Shown one piece after another: positions 1 through 5,377 of a DNA stretch of 17,982 nucleotides; within the stretch, counting starts at the first letter, position 1; each line of letters starts with the position of its first letter. Source of the stretch: Candidatus Woesearchaeota archaeon (lineage in GTDB: Archaea > Nanobdellota > Nanobdellia > Woesearchaeales > SM23-78); assembly GCA_016933095.1 (NCBI GenBank), contig JAFGBP010000046.1:1-17982 (forward strand), written 5' to 3'. The notes under the pieces were generated by a model. That model ran no database searches and was not told where the DNA came from. It saw nothing but the letters and a program-made list of their open reading frames with translations. The translations under genes were made by a program, and so were the position numbers.

Positions 1-813
1 GGATTCTTCAGGACTTACATGCCTCAGGACAAGGTGAAGTCCTGGATTAACAGGCAAAGGTTCGGCCTTAGCCACTTGTCAGCCTCCCTGTTCGGGGCGC
101 TCACCCCTTTTTGCTCGTGCTCATCAATACCCATATTCCTGGGCTTCATGGAAGCAGGCATCCCATTGGGAGTCGGATTCTCCTTCCTCATAACATCGCC
201 GCTGGTAAACGAGTACCTCGTAGTCCTGATGCTCGGGTTCTTCGGCTGGAAGATAACGCTCGCATACGTGGCCAGCGGAGTACTCATCGGAACTCTCTCA
301 GGCCTGTTGCTCGGCAGGATGGATCTTGAGAAAGAGCTTGTAAGAGACTTGGTGTCAAACGGCTTCAAAGAGAAGAAGTACAAGATCTTCAAGGAGAGGA
401 TGCGCTTCGGATGGAACGAAGCGACCGACATCGTGAAGAAGCTATGGCTTTGGATAATGGTCGGCGTAGGCCTAGGAGCCCTGATACACAACCTTGTGCC
501 TGCCGAGAGCATAAACAAGGTCATAGAAGCGGGAGGAATATTCGCCATTCCCCTAGCAGTCATAGTCGGGGTCCCGATATATGCGAACTGCGCAGCCATC
601 CTGCCAATCGCAGTCGTCTTGTTCCAGAAAGGAGTCCCCCTCGGCACGGCCTTGTCGTTCATGATGGCGACGTCAGCCCTGAGCCTGCCGGAAGCAGTCA
701 TCCTGAGACGGGCGATGAAGATCAAGCTGATAATCATATTCTTCGCGATAGTGACCGCAGGAATCATCCTGACAGGCTACCTGTTCAACTTCCTGCAGGG
801 AACTCTCGTATAG
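1..813 (+). CDS. ArsP/YraQ-family permease, 5' truncated by window edge
   Basis: A polytopic membrane protein of the COG0701 permease family (YraQ/ArsP, formerly DUF318), whose characterised members export organoarsenicals. Frame 1 is open from base 1 with GFFRTY before the first ATG at 19, which fits the usual family sequence ahead of the core, so the true start lies outside the window. The diagnostic Cys-rich segment TPFCSCSSIPIF is present (about 30 residues after the ATG at 19), followed by ITSPLVNEYLVVLML. A second half (from about 440) repeats the pattern with IYANCAAILPIAVVLF and TSALSLPEAVILRRAM. The two halves are joined by a charged loop (LEKELVRDLVSNGFKEKKYKIFKERM). The family assignment is firm; the substrate is unknown. 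It is not obviously linked to the pilin gene downstream, which has its own promoter. Confidence 0.88.
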   Translation, partial: GFFRTYMPQDKVKSWINRQRFGLSHLSASLFGALTPFCSCSSIPIFLGFMEAGIPLGVGFSFLITSPLVNEYLVVLMLGFFGWKITLAYVASGVLIGTLSGLLLGRMDLEKELVRDLVSNGFKEKKYKIFKERMRFGWNEATDIVKKLWLWIMVGVGLGALIHNLVPAESINKVIEAGGIFAIPLAVIVGVPIYANCAAILPIAVVLFQKGVPLGTALSFMMATSALSLPEAVILRRAMKIKLIIIFFAIVTAGIILTGYLFNFLQGTLV

Positions 814-837
814 GAGAACTCGAGAACCCTTTAGAAA

Positions 838-848
838 AATATATAAAC
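838..848 (+). promoter_or_regulatory. TATA box of pilin-like gene
   Basis: An AT-rich core (TATATAAA at 840-847) is preceded by AGAAAAA. Its centre is about 29 bp before the ATG at 873, so the transcript should be leaderless or nearly so. Confidence 0.6.
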
Positions 849-872
849 CAAAATCACAGCAGTATTCATATC

Positions 873-1340
873 ATGGTGAAAAGAGGTGGATTTGTATTGT
901 TCTCAGGCTCCAGAAGAGCGATGTCCCCGCTGATAGCGACGGTGCTATTGATCGCGTTTGCCGTCGCCATGGGAGCCATGATAATGAACTGGAGCGTAAG
1001 CCTCGGGGAGGCAGCCATGGGCCCTGACTGCTCAGGCATCAACCTAGTCCTCAATCCCGTAATCTGTTATTCTGACAACTTCATCAAGGTGCAGATCAAG
1101 AATGAAGGCAAGCAGATTGATGGCTTGACGGTCCAGATTAGCGATGATATCTCTAACAAGGACGTGGCCCTCAAGAACTCGAATTTGCGGAAAGGAGACA
1201 CCCTCTCCAAGGACATCCCTCACATCAAAGGTTCTCCTATCTACGTAAGCATTGTGCCAGCACTCAACTACCAAGGAGAGAGAGTCGAGTGTGATGATCC
1301 TTCTTTGGAAGTCTCGGACCTGCCGGATTGCGCGAACTGA
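873..1340 (+). CDS. Archaeal type IV pilin/archaellin-like protein
   Basis: A 155-residue secreted structural protein. The N-terminus carries a class III signal peptide: a charged head ending GSRRA is followed by MSPLIATVLLIAFAVAMGAM, the conserved hydrophobic helix of archaeal pilins (PF07790-like). This is processed by a prepilin peptidase and packs into the filament core. The remainder is a hydrophilic beta-rich head with three Cys (in GPDCSG, VICYS and VECDD) and a fourth near the C-terminus (LPDCAN). The frame is open much further upstream, but only the ATG at 873 fits the TATA box. An internal AGGTGG at 884-889 and an ATG at 921 leave a shorter start possible, though that would delete the charged head. 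No other pilus genes are in view, so whether it is a filament subunit or a secreted pseudopilin cannot be decided. Confidence 0.8.
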   Translation: MVKRGGFVLFSGSRRAMSPLIATVLLIAFAVAMGAMIMNWSVSLGEAAMGPDCSGINLVLNPVICYSDNFIKVQIKNEGKQIDGLTVQISDDISNKDVALKNSNLRKGDTLSKDIPHIKGSPIYVSIVPALNYQGERVECDDPSLEVSDLPDCAN

Positions 1341-1345
1341 CAGCC

Positions 1346-1350
1346 TTTTT
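1346..1350 (+). terminator. T-tract after pilin-like gene
   Basis: Five T residues (CCTTTTTGTG) begin six bases after the stop codon. Archaeal RNA polymerase terminates at such U-tracts without a hairpin. Weak evidence on its own. Confidence 0.35.
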
Positions 1351-1360
1351 GTGCCCCCTT

Positions 1361-1437
1361 GCGTAGTCTGATGGTATTATATGCGGAACCTCTAGAATCG
1401 GACAACAATCGGTTGCATGACCGAACGAAGCGCAGCA
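1361..1437 (+). repeat. Diverged core copy of the 120-bp repeat family
   Basis: Aligned without any gap to 8375-8451, 53 of 77 positions are identical. The blocks are GCGTAGTC, GATG, CTAGAATCGG, AACAA and CGAACGNAGCGC, all at the same offsets. Against the third copy (from 16594) the first 41 positions match at 27, again without gaps. The terminal inverted repeats of the other two copies are not recognisable here. Bases 1351-1354 (GTGC) can still pair with 1435-1438 (GCAC) at the place where the others pair GGCCGC with GCGGCC. It lies between the pilin stop and the promoter of the NFACT-R gene. It is either a decayed mobile element or a related structured RNA locus. Confidence 0.65.
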
Positions 1438-1460
1438 CATCCAAACAGTCATCCAAAACC

Positions 1461-1469
1461 TTTTTATTC
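1461..1469 (+). promoter_or_regulatory. TATA box of NFACT-R gene
   Basis: TTTTTATTC is centred about 27 bp upstream of the ATG at 1492, with no Shine-Dalgarno sequence between. This indicates a leaderless transcript and decides the start. Confidence 0.55.
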
Positions 1470-1491
1470 TCAGTCAGCATTCATAAGGTTC

Positions 1492-2286
1492 ATGCGAGTA
1501 ACCCTTGATATCCGAAAGACAATTGACGAGAACGCGGCATCCTACTTCGAGAAGTCCAAGCATGACAAGAAGAAGATAGAGGGCGCCAGAAAGGTTATAG
1601 AGGAGCATCGGAGGAAGCTGGAGGACTTCTCTGCCAGAGAAGAAGTTAAGGAGAAGAATCGGCCTAAAAAAGTGGCTGAGAAGCAGAAGAGGGAGTGGTT
1701 TGAGAAGTTCAGGTGGTTCTTCTCAAGCGATGGCTTCCTAGTTATCGGAGGCAGGGACGCCGTTACTAACGAGATCGTCGTCAAGAAGCATACAGACCCT
1801 GATGACTGGGTGTTTCACACTGACATGGCAGGCAGTCCGTTCGTCATAATAAAGCGCAAAGGCCACGCTGGAGAGGTGCCTGAGTCTACCATGGAAGAGG
1901 CCGCCCAGTTCACCGCAGTATTTTCCAGAGGGTGGAAGCAGGGCATGGCTACCCTTGCAGTGTTCCATGTCAAGCCAAGCCAGGTGACAAAGGAAGCAAA
2001 CGCTGGTGAAAGCTTGCCTAGGGGAGCGTTCATGATAAGGGGGGAGACCAAGTATCATCATCCTCAGATGAACTATGCTGTCGGCCTGAAGGATGGCAAG
2101 GTGATGGGGGGGCCAATACCTGCTGTGAAGAAGCACTGCAAGGAGATTATAGAGATAGTCCAAGGAGATTCTGGTTCTAAAGTTAGTGACGTTGCAAAGG
2201 CTGTGAAGAAAGCCATCGGCGGCGACTTGGATGACATAATCCGAGTGCTCCCGCAGAACTGCAAGATCAAGAAGCAGAAGCGTTGA
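1492..2286 (+). CDS. Short NFACT-R (DUF814) protein, Rqc2/NEMF C-terminal half
   Basis: A 264-residue protein made of a charged coiled coil (about residues 9-70, starting IDENAASYFEKSKHDKKKIE) followed by an NFACT-R RNA-binding domain. The domain shows WFFSSDGFLVIGGRDA, DDWVFHTDMAGSPFVIIK, the segment GWKQGMATLAVFHVKPSQVT and PRGAFMIRGETKY, all standard family motifs. Full-length archaeal and eukaryotic homologues (Rqc2/NEMF) act on stalled large ribosomal subunits and place an NFACT-N domain before this coiled coil. Here the protein begins just where NFACT-N would end. It may be a fission product with NFACT-N encoded elsewhere, or one of the stand-alone NFACT-R proteins suggested to work in RNA modification. 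A start at 1417 is open, but the extra N-terminus is low-quality and overlaps the repeat and promoter. Family certain, role inferred. Confidence 0.87.
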   Translation: MRVTLDIRKTIDENAASYFEKSKHDKKKIEGARKVIEEHRRKLEDFSAREEVKEKNRPKKVAEKQKREWFEKFRWFFSSDGFLVIGGRDAVTNEIVVKKHTDPDDWVFHTDMAGSPFVIIKRKGHAGEVPESTMEEAAQFTAVFSRGWKQGMATLAVFHVKPSQVTKEANAGESLPRGAFMIRGETKYHHPQMNYAVGLKDGKVMGGPIPAVKKHCKEIIEIVQGDSGSKVSDVAKAVKKAIGGDLDDIIRVLPQNCKIKKQKR

Positions 2287-2320
2287 TCAGGTCAAGAAAG
2301 CACTAGCTTGCCAGAGTGAG

Positions 2321-2353
2321 GCTCATACACATGAGCTGCAAACGCGTAGTTGC
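2321..2353. other. Two adjacent small hairpins 3' of NFACT-R gene
   Basis: GCTCAT (2321-2326) pairs perfectly with ATGAGC (2331-2336) around a 4-base loop. GCAA (2338-2341) pairs with TTGC (2350-2353). They sit between two converging genes and may protect or terminate transcripts. There is no T-tract directly after them. Confidence 0.35.
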
Positions 2354-2395
2354 TTGTTATCCCCCGACCCCCGAAAGATGAAAAAGTCTGTTTTC

Positions 2396-2491
2396 TTAGA
2401 ACCAGTCGTCGTATAACTCCTCCTCTAGCTCATCCTCTTCTTCTTCTGACAAGAAGAACTCCCGATATTCAGGATCTTCTGACTTTGCCAT
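2396..2491 (-). CDS. 31-residue highly acidic small protein
   Basis: A minus-strand ORF from ATG (2491-2489) to TAA (2398-2396). It begins MAKSEDPEYREFFLSEEEED and ends DELEEELYDDWF, with about half the residues Asp or Glu and a distinctive aromatic C-terminus. The main support is its promoter: on the minus strand CGAAAG, one base, then TTTTTATA lies with its centre about 26 bp before the ATG. This is the same BRE-TATA layout as at the NAD operon (10430-10446), so the message should be leaderless. I recognise no family. The acidic, probably disordered chain with a short C-terminal aromatic motif would suit a binding partner of a basic or nucleic-acid-binding protein, but that is speculation. 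Confidence 0.6.
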   Translation of the reverse strand: MAKSEDPEYREFFLSEEEEDELEEELYDDWF

Positions 2492-2513
2492 GGCCGATAT
2501 AACGCATTCTAGC

Positions 2514-2528
2514 TATAAAAATCTTTCG
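2514..2528 (-). promoter_or_regulatory. BRE/TATA promoter of the acidic small ORF
   Basis: Read on the minus strand: CGAAAG (2528-2523), one base, then TTTTTATA (2521-2514). Spacing to the ATG at 2491 is that of a leaderless archaeal promoter. The BRE is part of the palindrome CTTTCGAAAG at 2523-2532. Confidence 0.6.
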
Positions 2529-2562
2529 AAAGGAGTTTTTTCGTCGAGAAAAAGTTTCGAAA
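2523..2562. promoter_or_regulatory. Paired TTTCGAAA palindromes in divergent promoter region
   Basis: TTTCGAAA occurs at 2524-2531 (within the 10-bp palindrome CTTTCGAAAG) and at 2555-2562. The two are 31 bp apart, close to three helical turns. Between them a T6C tract and GAGAAAAA can form a stem around GTC. They lie between the acidic ORF and the lipoprotein gene and could be an operator pair or a hairpin. The first copy doubles as the BRE of the minus promoter. Confidence 0.35.
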
Positions 2563-2591
2563 ACTGCAATCATGGAGGAATCTATACAAAG

Positions 2592-2602
2592 CTTTTTAAA
2601 AG
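2592..2602 (+). promoter_or_regulatory. TATA-like box of lipoprotein gene
   Basis: CTTTTTAAAAG lies about 45 bp before the ATG at 2642, giving a short leader that includes the ribosome binding site AGGTGAT at 2631-2637. Confidence 0.5.
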
Positions 2603-2641
2603 GAAGCGATTTCATTCTCATACCGATAGAAGGTGATAATC

Positions 2642-3382
2642 ATGAATAAAGCACTGTTCATACTGGCATTGGTCCTGCTTGGAGTGGTGCTTGTTGGTTG
2701 CAGCAGGCAGCTCCCGACAGCTAGCGGAGAGGATCTTTTCAACGATAGCCTGAACCAGGAGATCGAGAACCTGACCAATCCAAGCTCCACCGATGAGGAC
2801 GACTTTGTGGAGTTCAAGATTGACATTGTCAAGAGGAATGATACAAAGTACGAGATTGCTCTCGAGGATGCTTTTGAGCTTTCAGGCGGAAACTTAACAA
2901 GCCTGGACATAAGCGTCTTGGGCGTGAAGTTGGGAGACCGCTACGAGGAGGTCATATACACCCTAGGATTGCCTGATGTCGCGTATATCGCGGCTGACAA
3001 GTCCTACAAGAACCTGGATTATAGCAAGAAGATCGGTATAGGAGGCCTTGTCGCAGCAGTTACCTTTCACCTCGACAACGACACCGTGACAAGCATCAAC
3101 ATGAGGCCGCCTCTTAACAAGTACCTTCAAGGAAACACTTCCTTGGGCATTGAGAAGGAGTACATCTATTCACAGTTCGACCTCCCGGATTACCAGGACT
3201 TCATCCTTAACCACAAGGCATTCCACTACGTCGAGAAGGGGATTGATTTCTACATCAACAGGGATCAGGCCCAGATCATATCTCTTGTGATTCCAAGGGA
3301 GTTTAACGGCGTGGAGTACGTGACGGTCCTCAAGGAGGAGAATGGCGTCACTTTCAACGTGACCCAGGCAGTCCTTAAGTAA
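2642..3382 (+). CDS. Lipoprotein with two BamE/SmpA-like repeats
   Basis: A 246-residue predicted lipoprotein. The signal peptide MNKALFILALVLLGVVLVGC ends in a lipobox (LVGC) with Cys20 as the lipidation site, followed by a Ser/Asp/Glu-rich linker. The start at 2642 is chosen over the in-frame GTG at 2633 because AGGTGAT at 2631-2637 is a good ribosome binding site and would overlap the GTG. The mature part shows an internal duplication. The first unit is VLGVKLGDRYEEVIYTLGLPD... then FHLDNDTVTSINM; the second is LGIEKEYIYSQFDLPDYQDF... then IDFYINRDQAQIISLVIP. Each resembles the small BamE/SmpA fold (Gly, amphipathic helix, LG-P-D, beta hairpin), best known from outer-membrane lipoproteins but also used as a general binding module. 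It is probably cell-surface anchored. The fold assignment is by pattern only. Confidence 0.7.
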   Translation: MNKALFILALVLLGVVLVGCSRQLPTASGEDLFNDSLNQEIENLTNPSSTDEDDFVEFKIDIVKRNDTKYEIALEDAFELSGGNLTSLDISVLGVKLGDRYEEVIYTLGLPDVAYIAADKSYKNLDYSKKIGIGGLVAAVTFHLDNDTVTSINMRPPLNKYLQGNTSLGIEKEYIYSQFDLPDYQDFILNHKAFHYVEKGIDFYINRDQAQIISLVIPREFNGVEYVTVLKEENGVTFNVTQAVLK

Positions 3383-3404
3383 ACTAGACATATTTAATCC
3401 TAGT
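3383..3404 (+). promoter_or_regulatory. Promoter of kae1 flanked by ACTAG/CTAGT inverted repeat
   Basis: The TATA-like CATATTTAAT (3389-3398) lies between ACTAG (3383-3387) and CTAGT (3400-3404), an inverted repeat enclosing the core promoter. Downstream is a tandem TCTGGCA pair (3404-3417), then a weak GAGGGG before the ATG at 3437. Confidence 0.4.
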
Positions 3405-3436
3405 CTGGCATCTGGCATTAGCCGAGGGGCATTATC

Positions 3437-4423
3437 ATGATCTGCATAGGTATTGAGAGCACGGCCCACACGTTTGGGGCAGCCATTGTTGATGGCGAAA
3501 GCAGGAAGGTCCTTTCTAATGTGATTAAGGCATTCACGACTGAGGAGGGCGGGATGGTCCCTTCGAAGGTTGCTGATCACCATGTCGATGTCTGCCAGGA
3601 GGCAGTGTCTGAGGCCCTTGGAAAGGCGGGCGTGAAGCCTGGCCAGGTTGACTTGGTGGCTTTCAGCCAGGGACCTGGGATTGGCCATTGCCTGAGGATT
3701 GGGGCGGGTGTCGCTCGGAGCTTATCGCTTGTCCTGAAGAAGCCGCTTGTCGGCGTGAATCATTGCATTGCTCACCTTGAGATCTGCCGCTTTCTTACTC
3801 CTGCTAAGGATCCTGTCCTATTGTATGCTAGCGGGGCTAACACCCAGGTAATCGCGTTTGAGTCTGGCAAGTACCGTGTCTTCGGAGAGACATTGGACAT
3901 AGGTATCGGCAACTTCCTCGACTCTTTTGCAAGGGCTCTTAATCTCGGATTTCCTGGAGGCCCTAAGATCGAGAAGCTGGCCAAGGATGGCAAGAAGCTG
4001 GTTAAGCTTCCTTACAGCGTGAAGGGCATGGACGTCTCTCTTGGAGGCATAAGCACTAACCTGAAGACGAAGATTAAGTCTGGCGAGTATTCTAAGGAGG
4101 ATTTGTGTTTCAGCGTTCAGGAGACTGCTTTTGCAATGCTCGTCGAGGTGGCTGAGAGGGCCATGGCTCACACTGGCAAGTCTGAGCTCGTGCTTGGAGG
4201 CGGAGTTGCGTGCAACAAGCGCTTGCAGGAGATGTGCACTATGATGTGCGAGGCGAGGGGGGCGAAGGTCTTTTTCTTGGAGAACCAATTTTACGTCGAC
4301 AACGCTGCGATGATAGCCGTGACCGGGATCGAGATGTTCAGGGCAGGCCAGAGCACTCCTGTCGAGAAGAGCGAGGTCAGGCCAAGCGAGAGGACTGACG
4401 ATGTTTCCGTTACCTGGAGGTGA
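3437..4423 (+). CDS. kae1: Kae1/OSGEP, catalytic subunit of KEOPS (tRNA t6A37)
   Basis: A 328-residue ASKHA-fold enzyme that transfers the threonylcarbamoyl group to A37 of ANN-decoding tRNAs within KEOPS. Signature features: ESTAHTFG (residues 7-14), metal-binding HCIAH (His109, His113) and FYVDNAAMIA (Asp288), then Tyr130, GETLDIGIGNFLDSFAR (150-166), GFPGGPKIEKLA, GGGVACNKRL, and the C-terminal ending RTDDVSVTWR that closes the Kae1 domain. There is no fused Bud32 kinase, so Bud32 must be encoded elsewhere. The chain departs from typical family sequence at several conserved spots: YASGANTQ where VSGGNTQ is usual, MDVSLGGIST where DVSFSGLLT is usual, and NFLDSFAR for NALDKFAR. Metal ligands are intact, so it should be active. 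The stop overlaps the ribosome binding site of the next gene, indicating translational coupling. Confidence 0.95.
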   Translation: MICIGIESTAHTFGAAIVDGESRKVLSNVIKAFTTEEGGMVPSKVADHHVDVCQEAVSEALGKAGVKPGQVDLVAFSQGPGIGHCLRIGAGVARSLSLVLKKPLVGVNHCIAHLEICRFLTPAKDPVLLYASGANTQVIAFESGKYRVFGETLDIGIGNFLDSFARALNLGFPGGPKIEKLAKDGKKLVKLPYSVKGMDVSLGGISTNLKTKIKSGEYSKEDLCFSVQETAFAMLVEVAERAMAHTGKSELVLGGGVACNKRLQEMCTMMCEARGAKVFFLENQFYVDNAAMIAVTGIEMFRAGQSTPVEKSEVRPSERTDDVSVTWR

Positions 4424-4429
4424 TGTTTG

Positions 4430-5035
4430 ATGGAGCAGTATTGGATGCCGAAGAAGCTCGACTTCCAGAATCTCAGGTATTGCATTGACAATCACGAGGC
4501 AGATTCTCTTTTCATAAGACTTGTCGGCTCTCACGGCGGAACAGTGAGGGCTAAAATAAGCCTCGAGGGGATTGCTCTTGATTTCAGAAGAGACAAATTT
4601 GGATTGCTTTTCCTCACGGACCAGTCTCCTGTTCGTGACAAGGAAGGAAAAGTGGTTGTTCTTCCGCTTAAGGATTACGATAAGGGATTCTCTTTGGCTT
4701 ATGAGAGAATCCTGGATGATGGGGTGATGCATATTCTCGGCGGCATTCCTGATGACCCGTATGATCCTAATCTTCCTGAGCCTCGGCTGTCTTTTCTTAG
4801 GAATGTCTGGGACAATCACTTGATAGAGATATACTTCAAGGGAAGGATTCCTGTCAAGTTCCATTCCTGGTGGCAGAGGCCTCATTTCAAGTATTGGACT
4901 GTGGCGACGCAGGAGGAAGGTGCGAAGCTTAAGCATCTTAGGGGTCTGGAAGAGGCGGTGAAGAGGCAGGAGAAAGAGTATGCTGAAGATGACAGCGAGG
5001 ATGAAGATGCGCATCCTGATTACAAGCCTCATTAG
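4430..5035 (+). CDS. Unknown protein coupled to kae1
   Basis: A 201-residue soluble protein I do not recognise. The start is the ATG at 4430, preceded by the strong ribosome binding site GGAGGTGAT at 4416-4424, which overlaps the kae1 stop. The two genes are therefore very likely co-translated. The body is a mixed alpha/beta chain rich in aromatic residues (for example FHSWWQRPHFKYW near residues 142-154) with no transmembrane segment. The C-terminus is a charged helix and a very acidic tail (AEDDSEDEDAHPDYKPH). Its stop overlaps the stop of the converging gene at 5032-5286 by a few bases. Coupling with kae1 raises the possibility of a role near tRNA modification or KEOPS, but there is no motif to support that, so it is only a lead. 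Confidence 0.72.
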   Translation: MEQYWMPKKLDFQNLRYCIDNHEADSLFIRLVGSHGGTVRAKISLEGIALDFRRDKFGLLFLTDQSPVRDKEGKVVVLPLKDYDKGFSLAYERILDDGVMHILGGIPDDPYDPNLPEPRLSFLRNVWDNHLIEIYFKGRIPVKFHSWWQRPHFKYWTVATQEEGAKLKHLRGLEEAVKRQEKEYAEDDSEDEDAHPDYKPH

Positions 5036-5286
5036 ATGAATGTCTCTTCTTCCCGTTTTCTGGCGAGTATCTTTATCTCCAGGTCTTTCTCCTTATGATA
5101 GAATACGAGCTTGGCTTCGTGGTAGCTTGGGTCTTCTATCTTTTCCGGAGCAAAGCCTTTCCTCACGAGGAGTTCTATCAGTTCTTTTTCTGTGTGTTTT
5201 TTGAGGAGCATGACGTCGCGTCTGTATTCTGAATAGTCGAGGATTGAGCTGTTGACTTTTATGAACGGGTATCCTGCGAGCGCCAT
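5032..5286 (-). CDS. Small conserved-looking hypothetical protein
   Basis: An 84-residue basic, soluble protein of unknown function. The pattern is a short beta-like start (GYPFIKVNSSILDYSEY), a central helix (KHTEKELIELLVRKGF), then two strands (AKLVFYHKEKDLEIKILARK), compatible with a small alpha/beta fold. The start at 5286 is chosen because GATAAAAAG (5316-5308 on the minus strand) is centred about 26 bp upstream, which fits a leaderless promoter. A nearby ATG at 5290 is in another frame and gives a low-quality protein. The gene converges on the kae1-coupled gene and shares the last bases of its stop. No family recognised. Confidence 0.6.
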   Translation of the reverse strand: MALAGYPFIKVNSSILDYSEYRRDVMLLKKHTEKELIELLVRKGFAPEKIEDPSYHEAKLVFYHKEKDLEIKILARKREEETFI

Positions 5287-5307
5287 GCATCCTTGTTGGT
5301 GCGAGCG

Positions 5308-5316
5308 CTTTTTATC
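5308..5316 (-). promoter_or_regulatory. TATA box of the 84-residue gene
   Basis: GATAAAAAG on the minus strand, centred about 26 bp before the ATG at 5286. Confidence 0.5.
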
Positions 5317-5377
5317 TCTTGCGCGAGGATGTCCAGTGGATTCGATCGGTTTTTTTACCGTCGAGAAAAAGCCGGAA

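Noticed and set aside
411..872. Upstream extension of the pilin reading frame into the permease gene.
   Set aside because: The translation is Arg/Pro/His-rich shadow sequence of the permease frame. The TATA box at 838-848 and the pilin signal peptide place the start at 873.
1409..1424. Small hairpin TCGGT/ACCGA.
   Set aside because: It is only five pairs, lies inside the repeat-core copy and is not preserved in the other copies.
2361..2373. CCCCCGACCCCCG as a possible G-quadruplex on the minus strand.
   Set aside because: There are only two G-runs; four are needed for an intramolecular quadruplex.
3818..5032. A 404-codon open frame on the minus strand opposite kae1 and its neighbour.
   Set aside because: It is antisense to two well-supported genes, has no family signature and no promoter. 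It arises from the codon bias of the plus-strand genes.
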